Source: Sepioteuthis lessoniana (Eukaryota > Mollusca > Cephalopoda > Myopsida > Loliginidae). From it: a DNA stretch of 64,000 nucleotides. The stretch is taken from positions 83,559,336-83,623,335 of the forward strand of contig OY757904.1 of NCBI GenBank assembly GCA_963585895.1. The letters run 5' to 3'. Position numbers and translations under genes: made by a program. Positions 9,765 to 21,801 of this stretch are shown here, one piece after another. Every line of letters begins with the position of its first letter. Positions within the stretch are counted from its first letter, which is position 1. Under the pieces are notes generated by a model. That model did not search any database and had not been told where the DNA came from. It saw nothing but the letters and a program-made list of their open reading frames with translations.

Positions 9765-12400
9765 GTATTGTCCATAAATAAGTATACATCAAACAATTTT
9801 TTTATAAAATGTTAATTTTCTTTAATACAAAAGGTACTAAGGTTTCATTATTTCTAGTGATAGATTATACTATGAAAGTGGATACTATTAGGTGTTATTT
9901 ATTGCCAAGTTTTACAGCACTGAAACTCTATAAACACAAATAAAACCGCACAAATATATTATATACTTATGCAGGAGTGTATTTATTTTTGGTTACAGTG
10001 TTTTATTTCTGTAGAGTTTGGTAGTTACCTGATAATGTTTTACTAGAAATTCTAAAATTCTGGTATATTTGATTTAGAAGAAAAATAACTTTTTATAAAA
10101 AAATTCTAGGTATATTACTAATGAGTGATACTGTATTGTGTTGGTATGTGTACCTTTAGAATATACAAGAACATATACTATCATATATGAATCTAGATAT
10201 TTACAAAGTTAGGTTTGTAATGATAATGGAATTCACTATTAATTGCTCGGAAGTGTAGCGTTTTAACCATTGCACTATTCAAGCCTTTAAAAGCTGTAAA
10301 TGAACATGCATTAAGACCATTATTATTCATAGTTGTCATATGTAATCAGAAATATCATGAAAGAATTATTTCTAATGTATCGCTTACTAAAAAAAAAAAT
10401 GAAAATAAAAAGTAAATAAAATAAAGTAAACAATATTAGGAAAACATGATGATGATGATGATCATGATGGTGATGATGATGAGCAGAGTTTTACAAGAAG
10501 TTTAAAAATCGAATGGCATTTTTTTTAATTCACTTTTTTTTTTCAAGAAAAATTTACTAAATGAAGGAAATTCTAAAAACAAAAGACTTATTGTCTAAGT
10601 TAAAAGCGCAGTAACCTGGACTATATTTACTATGTCAAATATTTCATAGTCAGTAATTGTAGAATTACAACGCATTTTTTAATTTTGATGCGAAACATTT
10701 CGAGTTTATAGTATAAAAAATAATCCAGCAATGCAAAAAGAAAAAAATATGTGAAAGAAAAGTGGATGTTGCCATTGTACAAGATCAAAATTGAAAGAAA
10801 TTGACAAGACGGAAAAATAACTTGTCAGTGTTTTATTTTCTTTTTCTTTTTAATATCAAATTGAAAGTGATAATTATATTCATTAATATATTCATTATTA
10901 TATTATGATAATCATATTCATTATTACTTGTACTCTTCGAACGGTCGAGAAGAATCTTGCAAAAAAGAAGACTTGGAAATCCTAGGGAGAAATCAAGACA
11001 TGCAGACGACAGCATTACTTTAATCAGAAAGTACACTGAGAAAAAAGCAGGAAATTTTTGGGAACTTGTTGTCACGTGGTCTCTTATAGGAGACATCAAA
11101 TTTTATTTCTGTGAAAATCCATTAAAGATAATAAATCAAAAGTACAACTTAACCAAAGCTGGATTTTTTTTATATCATATAACTTTTCTTTTCGTCTTAA
11201 TATAAAACAAAAATAGTATGTATAATATTTCAGTGTAAAACCATAATAGCGAAATAACTGTATGAGATCTAATATAAAAATGTATATGTTACATTTGTAT
11301 TAATACCGTCATGCTCTCAAAAGAATATTGCAATGAAAAAAGAGAAATAAAGGTGAGTAAAATCAATCAAAATCTCTTCCTACCAGAGTGAAAGCCCACA
11401 AGTTAAATTGGAATTATTATTCTTCATTTAGATACGTTGGTAACATCCGAGTCACAAGTAATAACTGAAATAGAAATATTTCCTCCAAAAAAGTTTTCGT
11501 TTCACTTATTTTACTTGGTGTGACGTCAACAAATAAACGTCTCTCCTGGCATTTTCAGTAATATGAAACTCTTAGTCTGAGATACAGGTAAACGCCAAAC
11601 GGCTCAATTTGGAATTCATTTTATCATCCAACATTATTCAACAAATCATACAATTTTATCACATACACTTAGAGCCAGCATATTTATATGACTTTCCATG
11701 AGGGCAAAATTTAATAGGTGGTCCAGGTATTGAGATCAAGAATTCCTTTTAACAGAATACTTTAAAAAATTAAAACATTTTTTTCTTTTTTGAAAAATAT
11801 TTTAATCGTTATTTTAATTATTATTAGTATTATTTCAAACTATGATAACGCGAAAGTCATAATTTAAGAAAAGCCGACATCAGAAACTTAAGAAATATTA
11901 TTTTTATGGCGTTTATCTGTCTGTGTCTAAGACGTTTCATGTACCCGCAGAAGAATTTTTTGTTCCTGCTGTTGTGCTTTGAGTTGCTTTCCTTTCTATC
12001 ACCCTCCCACGCGCACAACTCATTATATCTAGAGAGTCTAACTGAATATTGACCAATGACAACGACAGCATGGTCAACAGTTTCTTAGATTTTGAAACTA
12101 GACTGAGTGGGTGTGACGCAGTTCGAGACCAACCCTAGTTATGTCGACGGAAACTGCAAGTACTTGACGCACTTACCTCAGCTGCGGAAGTACTTCCCTC
12201 CACCTTGATAGCAACTCTCCCCCTTATAGGTAACTTCGCTTCCCTTAATAATATTTGTTTCCCGCTTACAATCTTGTCATGCAAGTAGGCCCCCTCCCCT
12301 TTTCTTCTGCTATTTTCAATTTCCTATGATCTTTCTTTTCTTATTCGTTTCCCGTCTACCTTTTGTTCTTATTCTTAAACCAACAGCATTAATATTTATG
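9401..12400. other. 3-kb AT-rich stretch without recognised genes
   Basis: Contains a (CTAT)n microsatellite at 9731-9765 and a GAT/ATG-type run at 10448-10482. No LINE or SINE similarity is strong enough to call. Short frames (for example 10957-11205, plus) carry no known motif. 12050-12115 shares ATGACAACGAC...TTTGAAAC with 1327-1375, which may be a dispersed repeat. Confidence 0.4.
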
Positions 12401-12411
12401 CCTATATATAT

Positions 12412-12639
12412 AAGTAAGAAAAGTTAGTGACCGTAGTCGAGGGCGGCCTGAAGGCTCAATTTTCATTAGCTGCTACACCAAGATGTAGAAGAGGACGCTA
12501 CTCCTTTTTCCTGGATTGCTCCACTTTACCCTTGATACGTTCCTTATAATGCAAAGTGTTAAGCAAGGAAGTATCAAGTACAATTTTTTGAGTCCTTGGT
12601 ATGACTAGACCAGGAATTGAATCTCCGGTCTCCCGGGCC

Positions 12640-12640
<1 letters not shown>
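12412..12640 (-). mobile_element. tRNA-headed SINE (family A)
   Basis: Antisense SINE: tail at the left (AGTTAGTGACCGTAGTCGAGGG), body with CTACTCCTTTTTCCTGGATTGC, GCAAGGAAGTATCAAGTAC and TTTGGTATGACT. The tRNA-like head at the right includes AATTGAATCTCC, equivalent to the B box. It abuts a (TA)n(TG)n tract. Confidence 0.75.

Positions 12641-12720
<80 letters not shown>
12639..12720. repeat. (TA)n(TG)n microsatellite
   Basis: About 24 bp of TA followed by about 57 bp of TG, next to the head of the SINE. Confidence 0.95.
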
Positions 12721-12721
<1 letters not shown>

Positions 12722-12866
12722 TAACAATGCTAGGAATTTAAGTATCAACTCCATCCATAGTTGTTCTGGATATTAGTGGTAACTGACTTTAGATTTTCTT
12801 AGTTTGACTATAAATATGAAGCAAGCATCCAGTGAAGATCAAACTTATTACATCATTTTCCAGTTC

Positions 12867-12868
<2 letters not shown>

Positions 12869-12917
<49 letters not shown>
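12869..12917. repeat. (TA)n microsatellite
   Basis: About 24 uninterrupted TA units. Confidence 0.95.
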
Positions 12918-12919
<2 letters not shown>

Positions 12920-14335
12920 TTTCAAACGCGATAAATAGTTTAATTGAAATCTTATCTACTTGCCTCATTCCTTTATTAATGTTTATCTTACACTAGGGTC
13001 TTTGCAGTTTGATCATCATGGTATCACTTTCGCTTATGTTTCGCTTTTAGTTAATTCTAAATAATAATTCCGTATTGATTTGGAAACTACCGGGTGTTAT
13101 ATTGAGTCAGAACAGCAGAACAAAACCAACCACTTTGTTGATTATACAAAGTGATTTGTTGTGTTCTGCCGTTGTTTTTTGTTGATGATTTCTTTTGTAG
13201 GTGGCCCTTCTGAAACCTGCCGATACACGTACCTGATTTTCATCTAAGACGTTTGTTATTCTATTCGTAATTTTACTATTACGTTCACTTTCGGACTAAT
13301 TCCGAGGCATCTTTGCATTTCCTCTTGGTAAATAGCTGAGTTAATTTTTTTGCGAAATTCTATTCTTTCTATTGCATCTTTCAAAAGATCTGTTGTTATA
13401 CTACACTTGCCTGGAACTCTTTTGTGTTTCACTTTCTTATGTAATGAAAGAAGATATTGAGTGCAAGGTCTATTGAATGGATAACAGACTTAGCATTCAA
13501 TATCATATTTCAACGTTCACTTTCGGACTAATGCCAAGGATATTCAGGATATTAAATTACAAATGAAACCGGTGCAGAGAAATTGTTCGTCTCTTCATAG
13601 CAAAAATAAGACGACAGTTAACACAAAAACAAGTCAATGCTAGACATTATTTAGACAGACAACAGCAAAAAATTTAAAAAAAAAAACATAAAAAATAGAT
13701 GAAGAAACAGCATCAAAGTTTGAAACAGATTAAAAATTATTGAAAAGCAACTGAATGAAGGAAAGGGAAGTCGATCATCTTAAAGAATGCAAAATGGAAA
13801 TAAAATGGAAGCCAATAGAAAAGGGTTAGCTGCAAGTATTGATGGCGAAAGTGAGAACATTTTAATAAGAAAATACATAGAAATGCAGTTATTAGTCAAA
13901 ATAGAAGAAATATAGTAGTTCAAAATAATTTTTAAAAAAGTATTTTTTCTCAAGTAAATTCTTGCCTCATTCATGTGGGCCAATGAATATTGTTTGCTAG
14001 TTTTGGAATCTTGTCATTTTTCATCAGAGCATCCACCAAATAGTAAATTCATTAACTACAGTTACAAAGGTAAAATACAAGTCCTCGATTAAAGTGAATC
14101 ACCAATATATTTTCGTGATTTGATAAATATTTCAAGGAATCCAAATTAGAAATATTTCAAATTTCCGTTAATGATGGCACAAATATCAGGTCTTACAATT
14201 CAGTATTTTTCTTTGCCGTTGATGGTGGCACTTATATCAGATGCTCCTGGTGCATAAATAATTCTGCCATTTTTTATGGTTCTATACTTGTGATAATACA
14301 AATTCTATGAATAGGAAGTAACTTAAAATTAAACT
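12918..14335. other. AT-rich DNA, nothing recognised
   Basis: No exon or repeat family was recognised. GTTCACTTTCGGACTAATNCC occurs twice (13285-13304 and 13515-13534), a local duplication. It resembles the (antisense) SINE B segment that reads CGAAAGTGAACG elsewhere, so degenerate SINE remnants are possible. Confidence 0.4.
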
Positions 14336-14705
14336 GTAACCCTGTTGGCTGGGGATGGGCTATGGAATACAGTGTCCTGGATATAACACTAAACTATCAA
14401 ATGGTGAGGCTTCAGTTCTGGAGCTTTGGGGAATGTGAAGTATTCCTTCAATGCCATCACTTCCAGGTCCACTCTGACCTGAAGTGGTTGTGCCTGTTAG
14501 TATCACATCTATGGGTCACTTAGAACTGTTCACATAAGTTTGTCCTGGGTATGACGCTAAACTGCATTCAGTGGTGAGGCTCTAGTTCTATAGTTCTAGG
14601 GAGTGTGGAGTACCTCCTTTATTGCTATAACGCCTATGTTCATTATGAATCGAAGTGGTAGTATCTGTTTGGGTTGTATCTCTGAGTAAAATAAATCTGT
14701 TTGAA
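14336..14705 (+). repeat. Composite repeat family C, two head units in tandem
   Basis: Two successive copies of the head segment (start TGTCCTGGATATAACACTAAAC near 14367 and TGTCCTGGGTATGACGCTAAAC near 14545). Each runs through GGTGAGGCT, an ATTGCYAT block, GTCCACTCTGACC-like sequence and a GTATC end. Head units are dispersed elsewhere but doubled here. Confidence 0.7.
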
Positions 14706-14809
14706 AATTATTAGTTTTAGATATGAATATTGATACCATAGTATCAATATTGGTACGCAAATTTTTTGCATTAAAAATAGTTACTTGAAGCTGTAATTGT
14801 TTACTAAGG

Positions 14810-14810
<1 letters not shown>

Positions 14811-14848
<38 letters not shown>
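14811..14848. repeat. (TTA)n tract at a LINE 3' end
   Basis: The tail of the following antisense LINE copy: (TAA)n in the LINE sense. Confidence 0.9.
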
Positions 14849-14850
<2 letters not shown>

Positions 14851-15840
14851 TAAGAGTTTTTCACATCAGGGTAAGCTGATGGTTTTTCACTGGAGATTGA
14901 GTGACAGCAAGTCACCTCAAGTCTCCAGGACTCGTCTCAGGATTCTGGCCGTTCTCAGCAATGCTGTCGTTTGGATAATCTCTATCCGTCCGCCAATTTC
15001 CAAGTCCTCCAGGCCTTTTAATAATCCTTTAGTTATTGTGCCTAACGCACCAATCACAACTGGCACAATCGTTACTTTCATGTTCCACAGCTTTTTTAAT
15101 TCTCTAGCAAGGTCGAGTTACTCATCCTTCTTTTCACTTTCTTTCAGATTTATTCTGTGGTCTGCCGGGACAGCAAAGTCGACAATTTTGCAGATTCTCT
15201 TTTTTTTTTTTTGTTGTTGTTGATTACTATGAGGTCTGGTCTTCTGGCCGGGATTAGGTGATCCGTTTGTATGTTAAAGTCCCATAGGAGTTTATGCGAG
15301 TCATTTTCTACGACAGGTGCTGGGTTGTGCATATACCATTTGTTTGTATGGTCGAATTGAAATTTCCTGCACATTTCCCAGTGGATCACCTTGCCGACCC
15401 AGTTGTGTCTCGCCTTATACTCCTGTGCTAATTTGCTGCATTCGCTTATTATGTGATTGATCTTTTCGTCTCTGTCACTGCGTAGTCTACATTTGCTATT
15501 TTATTTAGTCTTATCTATTCTCACTTTGATGTGATTGGTTCTTATGGCGTTGTCCTGTGCTTCAATTAGGAGGGATTCCGTTTCTCTTTAAAGGTTTCCT
15601 TTTCTTAGCCAGGTCCAGGTTTTCTGGTGTGAGATGTTGTTTATTAGACGTTTAAAGCGGCCATAGAGTTGTTTTCCCTCCCATTTTTGTTTCCTAGTTG
15701 TTGTCATTCTTTCGTCTATCGTGTTGTCAGTATCGTTTCTGATGGTTGTCATTAGTCCTCGTTCGTGTTTGTCTATGTTGTCTTCGAGCCGTTGTATAGA
15801 TGCGTCAACGGTGTCTTCGATGCTGGCAAGTCCTCTTCAA
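14849..15840 (-). mobile_element. REL LINE copy, 5'-truncated (about 1 kb)
   Basis: Antisense copy with the 3' hairpin (CATCAGGGTAAGCTGATGG) at 14866, the C-terminal block (near 14940-15100), VDFAVPADHRI-like sequence near 15140-15185, a 13-T run at 15190-15202, RPDLIVIN near 15220, the linker to 15420 and a CCHC region near 15440-15500. It continues to the DSVDASIQ region near 15800. The endonuclease halves are out of frame across the homopolymer, and the CCHC area has a frameshift near 15500. Truncated at about 15840 just before another copy. Confidence 0.88.
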
Positions 15841-15845
15841 TATTA

Positions 15846-16081
15846 CTATCTACTTCTTGAGAGTTTTTCACATCAGTTTTAGCTGTATGTCTTTCACTGG
15901 AGTTTGAGTGACAGCAAGTCTCCTTAAGTCTCCAGGACTCTCCTCAGTATACTGGCCATTCTCAATAATGTTGTAGTTTAGATGGTCTCCACTTTTCCTC
16001 CGACCTACAAGTCCTCCAGTCCCTTTAATAATCCTTTAGTTAATGTTCCAAACGCATTAATTACAATTGGTATAATTGTCA
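15846..16081 (-). mobile_element. REL LINE, short 3' fragment
   Basis: A 230-bp antisense copy with hairpin region (CATCAGTTTTAGCTGTATG) and C-terminal block, cut off at an (ATT)n run at 16082-16112. The truncated 5' end therefore touches a TAA-type repeat. Confidence 0.85.
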
Positions 16082-16104
16082 CCTGCATTATTATTATTAT
16101 TATT

Positions 16105-16285
16105 ATTATTATTTACTTGAAAACATATGCCTTGTAAATTATTGGTGCTAGATAGGAATATTTGAAATTATTTATGCAAACAAATGTTTATTGTTAAATA
16201 TAGTTATTTTAAACTATATAAATAAGTATGAATTATTGGTATTAGATAGGAATACTTGACAACATATAATAGTGTATAAGTTAAT
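16105..16285 (+). repeat. Composite repeat C, tandem-core units
   Basis: Three diverged units of 50-60 bp of the type ACTTGAAACCATAT...GTGTAAATTATTGGTATTAGATAGGAAT. This is the core of composite family C, here without a clear head. Confidence 0.6.
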
Positions 16286-16922
16286 AGTCAAATGAAAAGT
16301 GTAATTTACAAAGAAATGATTGCAATGGAACATTGAAAATATTGTGATGATTGCAATCAAACACTTAGAAATAGACCAGATTTCGGTAATGAATAACCAG
16401 TAAGAAGTTGATACGCTGTTAAGCGAATGAACCAAACCAATCAACATAATTTACAAGTTTTTTTTCCATTTTTGAAATTCCTTTCCCAGTCGGCATTTTA
16501 TCATTTGTAAAATTCTTTTTTCTAGTCCTACATATATGCATGCAACTATCAATAATGAAAAAATAACTCTTTCTAGACGATGTTCTTTCCTCAAAAGCCA
16601 AAAAAAGGGATGGAATTTCTCAGTGTTAATACGAAGGATTTTCTTTTTTATTTGGATGATCCCTGTCAGCCATTGAAACGAGGCTTGTTAACTGTTTAGT
16701 GAAGGGTAACGGTGGGGGATCGAGTCATGACTTTATTAAAAAGGGCATCCTCTCATGACACTTTTCAAATATCTTGCATTCCGCCAAACATTCCTACATG
16801 ATACGCATCCTTTCGTAGAAATTTCTGTCAGCTCTTCAACATCAGAATGAAAAGGAATACTTGACAAGATTTGATAACCAATCTCCCTTTCCTCTTTCCC
16901 TCATCTCTCTTTTTTCTCTCCC

Positions 16923-16975
<53 letters not shown>

Positions 16976-17149
16976 CTCCGCTAGTTGTCACTCAGACGTC
17001 TGTTAAGCTATCAAACTCAAATTTGCGTCTACCGTCTTCGACTCTGAGGAATGCGTTCAAGTGTCGGGCTTATTTCAAAATTCATTTATTCATTTCTCAT
17101 CAACGTGAATATTTACTGGTTTGGGAAGGAAAGGAAATAATTTAGTAAG
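16286..17149. other. AT-rich DNA with a (TC)n run
   Basis: (TC)n at 16928-16972. No coding signal was recognised. Confidence 0.4.
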
Positions 17150-18222
17150 TTAATAATATAGCAAACTAACACAAAAGGAGTACATAAATTGGCATGACAG
17201 GGTGGGAAAAGTGACCTGCTCGGAATTGTGCAAGAAACTGAAATTTGATTATACTACCAAATGCACTAACCGGAATCCATCCTAGCGAATGAGACGTATA
17301 AAATTCTGGGAGATTTTGAGGTACAAGCATGTCACCTAATTTCGGCCAGAAGATCAGACCTAGTGTTGATTAGAAATTTAAAAAAAAACAACTTGTCGTC
17401 TGAAGGATTGTGTTATTCTGATGAACCATAGAGTGAAAATAGAAGAAATCAAAAAGCTCTGGCCAGAGAGCCATAAAAAACAACTTGTCGTCTGAAGGAT
17501 TGTGTTATTCTGATGAACCATAGAGTGAAAATAGAAGAAATCAAAAAGATCTGGCCAGAGAGCCATAAAAAAACAACTTGTCGTCTGAAGGATTGTGTTA
17601 TTCTGATGAACCATAGAGTGAAAATAGAAGAAATCAAAAAGATCTGGCCAGAGAGCCATAAAAAACAACTTGTCGTCTGAAGGATTGTGTTATTCTGATG
17701 AACCATAGAGGGAAAATAGAAGAAATCAAGAAGACCTTACCAGAGAGCCATAAAAAAATAAAACAAATTGTAGAGCATAAAGATGACACGATTTATCTGA
17801 CACCCTGTTGTGTCAGAATATGGCACAAGGCCGTTTTATGGTGGAGGCCAAGTACGAATCGATTCTCATGAGCAGCAGGTGCAAAAATTCTTGACCCCAT
17901 CGGCATTTCCCAAATAGGATGCCTTACCTGAGGAGGCGACCCCATGAGACCAACGTGTCATAGTACGCAAATACACGCCACTTGACGTGGTCGCGAGGAT
18001 GAGGATGACAGTGATAGCAATTGATGTTGGTGCGCTTTGAATGATCTCCAGAGTCTTGGAAAAAAGACTGGAGAAATTGGAAATGAGATGAAGAATCAAC
18101 ACCATCCTGACTACAGCATGGATGAGATCGACCAAAATACTCAGAAGAATCGTGGAGTTGCTGTCTGTCCACTGAACGACCACCAGCCTGCGCTGGAGTA
18201 AAAATGTATAAAGAGTAAAAAT
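17150..18222 (+). mobile_element. REL LINE copy with internal tandem amplification
   Basis: Old plus-strand copy. Linker (QKEYINWHDRVGKVTCSELCKKLKFDY-like) from about 17165, RPDLVLI near 17345, then a fourfold 92-bp array of the endonuclease core (17389-17758), then a segment not shared with other copies (about 17770-17990), and the C-terminal block with IQSAPTS/LLSIL-equivalent sequence near 18000-18180. It ends with an ACCAGCCTGCGCTGG hairpin at about 18183. Non-coding now. Confidence 0.8.
17389..17758 (+). repeat. Four 92-93 bp tandem copies of the LINE endonuclease core
   Basis: Units start at 17389, 17481, 17574 and 17666, each beginning CAACTTGTCGTCTGAAGG and ending GAGAGCCATAAAAA. They differ by only a few bases (AAGCTCTGG versus AAGATCTGG). 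Read in the LINE sense a unit corresponds to the TCR..D...L.NHRVKIEE part of the PD-(D/E)XK domain. Periods of 92, 93 and 92 are not multiples of three, so the array is a DNA-level expansion, not a protein repeat. Confidence 0.92.
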
Positions 18223-19245
18223 TATTATTATTATTATTATTATTTACTCATTGGAGTTTTTCACATCAGCGTTTCACTGGAGTTTGAGTGACAGCAAGTC
18301 TCCTAAAGTCTCCGGGACTCTTCTCAGTATTATGGCCGTTCTCAATAATACAGTAGTTTGGATGGTCTCCATTCGCCTGCCAACTTCCAAGTCTTCCAGT
18401 CCCTTTTGTAATCCTTTAGTTACTGTTCCAAACGCACCAATTACAATTGGTATAATTGTCACCTGCATATTCCAGAGTTTTTTCAATTCCCTAGCAAGGT
18501 TGAGGTACTTATCCTTCTTTTCACATTCTTTCAGTTTTATTCTGTGGTCAGCCGGGATAGCAAAGTCAACAATTTTGCAGATTCTCTTTTTTTTTATTAT
18601 TAGGTCTGGTCTTCAGGCCGAGATTAGGGGATCCGTGTGTATGTCAAAGTTCCATAGGAGTTTATTTGAGTTATTTTCTAGGAAAGGTCCTGGGTTGTGC
18701 ATATACCATTTGTTGGTATGGTTAAATTTAAATTTCTTGCACATCTCCCAGTGGATCACCTTGCCGACCCAGTCGTGTCTAGTCTTATATTCCTTCGGCG
18801 CTAATTTGCTGCATTCGCTTATTATGTGATTGATGGTTTTATCTCTATCACCGCATAGCCTACATTTGCTATTTTGCCGCGTCTTATCTATTCTGGCTTT
18901 GATATAATTGGTTCTTATGGCGTTGTTTTGTGCTGCTATTAGGAGATATTCTGTTTCTCTCTTAAAGTTTCCTTTTCTTAGCCATGTCCAGGTTTTGTCG
19001 TGTGAGATGTTGTTTATTACTCGTTTAAAATGCATGTAGAGTTGCTTTCCTTCCCATTTTTGTTTCCTAGTTATAGTCATTCTGTTGTCCATCGTGTTAT
19101 CGGTATCGTCTCTAATAGTCTTCCATCGTGTTTTTCTATATAGTCATCGAGTCGTTGTATCGATGTGTCAACGCTGTCTTCAATGCTGGCAAGTCCCTCT
19201 TTTCTTGAAACATATAGTCTGTCAATGTCGTCTCTAGGATGTAAT
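18223..19245 (-). mobile_element. REL LINE copy, 5'-truncated, tail-to-tail with the previous one
   Basis: Younger antisense copy. A (TTA)n tail at 18223-18243 adjoins the 3' end of the plus-strand copy. Upstream (rightward) it encodes KLQ...RRVPE...TVTKG, VDFAIPADHRIKLKECEKKDKYL, a T9 run at 18587-18595, RRPDLII, the linker, CRLCGDRDKTINHIISEC (CCHC intact) and TWTWLRKGNFKRETE up to DDIDRLYVS near 19230. The zinc knuckle and linker are in one frame for 159 codons (18613-19092). The endonuclease core is in another frame. Confidence 0.9.
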
Positions 19246-19520
19246 TATTATTATAATTATAATCATTTTCTCTTTTGAGAATTTTTCACACCAGCGTCAG
19301 CTGATAATTTTTCAACTATATAATTGCTTACAAATTAATAATATTTGGCATATTTGAAACTGTGTAATTGTGTATAAATTATGAATTAAGGATATTTATT
19401 TGTTTATCATGATTATTATTAAATATGAATAGATTCTAAACTACACAATTGCTTAAAAAAGACTGACTTCGGCATTAAATGACCCAATATGTGTTGACAT
19501 ATCATAAAACAAAGATAAAT
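19246..19520. repeat. LINE 3' remnant plus composite-C core and tail
   Basis: 19262-19315 repeats the LINE 3' end (GAGAATTTTTCACACCAGCGTCAGCTGAT). From 19318 onward come composite-C core units, then the tail ...TTCGGCATTAAATGACCC...GACATATCATAAAACAAAG ending about 19517. Confidence 0.6.
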
Positions 19521-19650
19521 ACTCCTTACATTTTTTTTAGGTTTCAAAATTGACTAAAGTGCATTTTTCCTAGAATAATCTGAAATTTTGAGATGAGGCT
19601 TGATGTGTATTGTTTTGGCTGTGATTTTTCGGATTGTTGTAAATTGAAAC

Positions 19651-19849
19651 ACAACGTCTCGGCTGCTGTATCTTCCATCCTTCATCAGGCGTCTCTTGTT
19701 TATCTGGGCACAGAAATGATCCAACGTGGAAAATCATTTTTGACAACAGTCATACTTTAAAAATGATTTCCCAGGTTGAATCATTTCTATCCCCAGATAA
19801 ACAAGAGACTCATGTGGAAGGCCGGGGAATACAGCGACCGAAATGTTAT
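19651..19849. repeat. About 200-bp fold-back palindrome
   Basis: Left arm 19651-19741 and right arm 19759-19849 are imperfect inverted repeats around a 17-nt spacer. The pairing includes GTCTCTTGTTTATCTGGG with CCCAGATAAACAAGAGAC. It is flanked by (TC)n and (TA)n at 19852-19910. Likely a fold-back or miniature inverted-repeat element. Terminal duplications were not identified. Confidence 0.75.
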
Positions 19850-19851
19850 TC

Positions 19852-19852
19852 T

Positions 19853-19910
<58 letters not shown>
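19852..19910. repeat. (TC)n(TA)n microsatellite
   Basis: A short TC run followed by about 20 TA units. Confidence 0.9.
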
Positions 19911-19913
<3 letters not shown>

Positions 19914-21800
19914 TGGTGACTTTTGTAACTGAACGAAGGTAAAAATTATCCTTTCCGTTTTCTGTTGGAAACAGGGGTTCTAGGGCGGAACATGATTACT
20001 TTCAAGCAGAGTATGTTGATAGAACAGTTGAAATTTTGGTCGTCATTAACTAAGCTAAACTTAGTTTGGCACAAATCCAGGGTGCTAATAGTTCAACAAA
20101 AATTCATCGATTCATTTCACACAAGCTAAAAAAATGAGACTTAGTTTTTCTGCTTGGGTCCTTTGATCCTTTGGTACCGATTGCTCGATTGCTAGACTGC
20201 TCAGTCCGTTCTTGGTATAGGTTATATAACAAATGAATGAATATAAATTTGAGCGATGATCAACAACCTGAATTCACAAGTCTAAATTAGTTTCGCAAAA
20301 TTATTTTCCAACGAAATTAAAAATCTATTTAGATTTTTAAAAAATCAAAATAATATGTCTATGGTTAGGTGGTGTCCTTCAGAGATTCATAGCCCTCTTC
20401 TTAACTTTCCGGGTCCCAAGCCGATATACCGACTGAACATCGCCTCATACGTGGTTCAGTTAGCATTTGTACAAACCACTCTCCCATAAGTACTTTACAG
20501 TAAAAATCTGTTGTTCACTAAAGTCGGCATTGGTAAGGCTAAAATAATATAAATCCACTCATACCCCGAGTGGTCGAGTGACGAAGTACACAGTGAGGCC
20601 CATGTCTAAATAAATAGAGTTCCAATTTCTCAACAAAAGTTGATCCTTTTTCATCAGACATAGACTTACTTAAGTCTAAAGAAGCTTTGACGAAAGCAAG
20701 ATATTTACTTTTCTCATTTCACTGCATTAACGGACCGTTTTTCCAATTATGAAAATATTACATCTAAATCGAGCATTATTTTATAGATAACCGAAAATAT
20801 ATCATTTGAAACTTCAATCTGGTAAGTTTCAAGGAAAAAATTTAAATTTACAGAATCAGCCATAAACAAGTTTTCACAGAGTAAAATTTCTTACAAAAAT
20901 GTAATGTTAAGTACGGAAAGTACAATATATATATATATATAATTTGTGAATATATAAGAGAATTCTTGTAAATATCCAGGAGTGCTCAATGTATATAAAT
21001 GTATAAATTTCATACAGAGCAAATTCATATAATTGGAAGAAAAACTTAACAGACCGTCATTTGGCTAAAATAAATTTATTTCAACTGGCCACTCCATTCG
21101 AAAAACCAACCTCATCAGATAACTATCGCATAATGGAGAGAAAAAATATAAAAATATTCTTTCAAAAGATTCTTACTCGTTTAAAAATAAGAAAAAGAAA
21201 AAAGAAAGAAAGAGAACAAAAAGACATGCAAGAAGTTGGTACCAAACCCGGAAGTAATGTCAATGTCTGGTGTCATGTATCCTTATGTATCAAAAAACAA
21301 ATTAAGATGACTCACAGAATCTTCCGCAACTGAATAACTATAAACCTTTTTTATTTTAAGAAAAAATCTTGTTTATTGATTTATTCATTTATTAGGGAAA
21401 ACGTGGTGATAAATCCTATAACTAAAATCAAACTAATCTTAGTTAAATTTTTTAGGGTTTTATCTGATTTCTATTTAAGATTAAGATTGAGTCTTTATTT
21501 AATGTCTTAATATCTTTATAAATTTTTTCATTCTCATTATTAACTTGCTGCCAAGATAGGAAATATTTCTACTCTACGACCATGCAGCACATACGGAAAA
21601 TACTACCAAAAAATTCCGGAAGCACATCATTGAAAGGCAAATAACATCAGCCGAAAACAAAATCCAGGAAAGGTAAAAAAAATATGGCTCACTTACTCTA
21701 TCATCTTGTTCCGGATATACGAAAAACAACAAGAAGACATGAACGTCTACACATGAAAATCATTAAAAAGAAATATTCTGTGATCTTTAACAAAGCCCCT
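19911..21800. other. AT-rich DNA, no gene recognised
   Basis: Short (TA)n at 20925-20942. A lysine-rich 90-codon plus-strand frame at 21061-21333 has low-complexity composition and no motif. Confidence 0.4.
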
Positions 21801-21801
21801 T

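Noticed and set aside
12639..12720. TATA-type promoter
   Set aside because: It is a (TA)n(TG)n microsatellite next to a SINE head, with no associated gene.
17378..17706. Minus-strand repetitive open frames with PDLFDFFYFHSMVHQNN units
   Set aside because: They are the reverse strand of the 92-bp tandem array of LINE endonuclease sequence; open only because the units lack stops in that frame.
18251..18829. A 192-codon plus-strand open frame
   Set aside because: Antisense of the LINE copy at 18223-19245, whose minus strand encodes the conserved knuckle and endonuclease.
21061..21333. Lys-rich 90-codon frame as a gene
   Set aside because: Low-complexity purine-rich sequence; no motif, no splice or start context.
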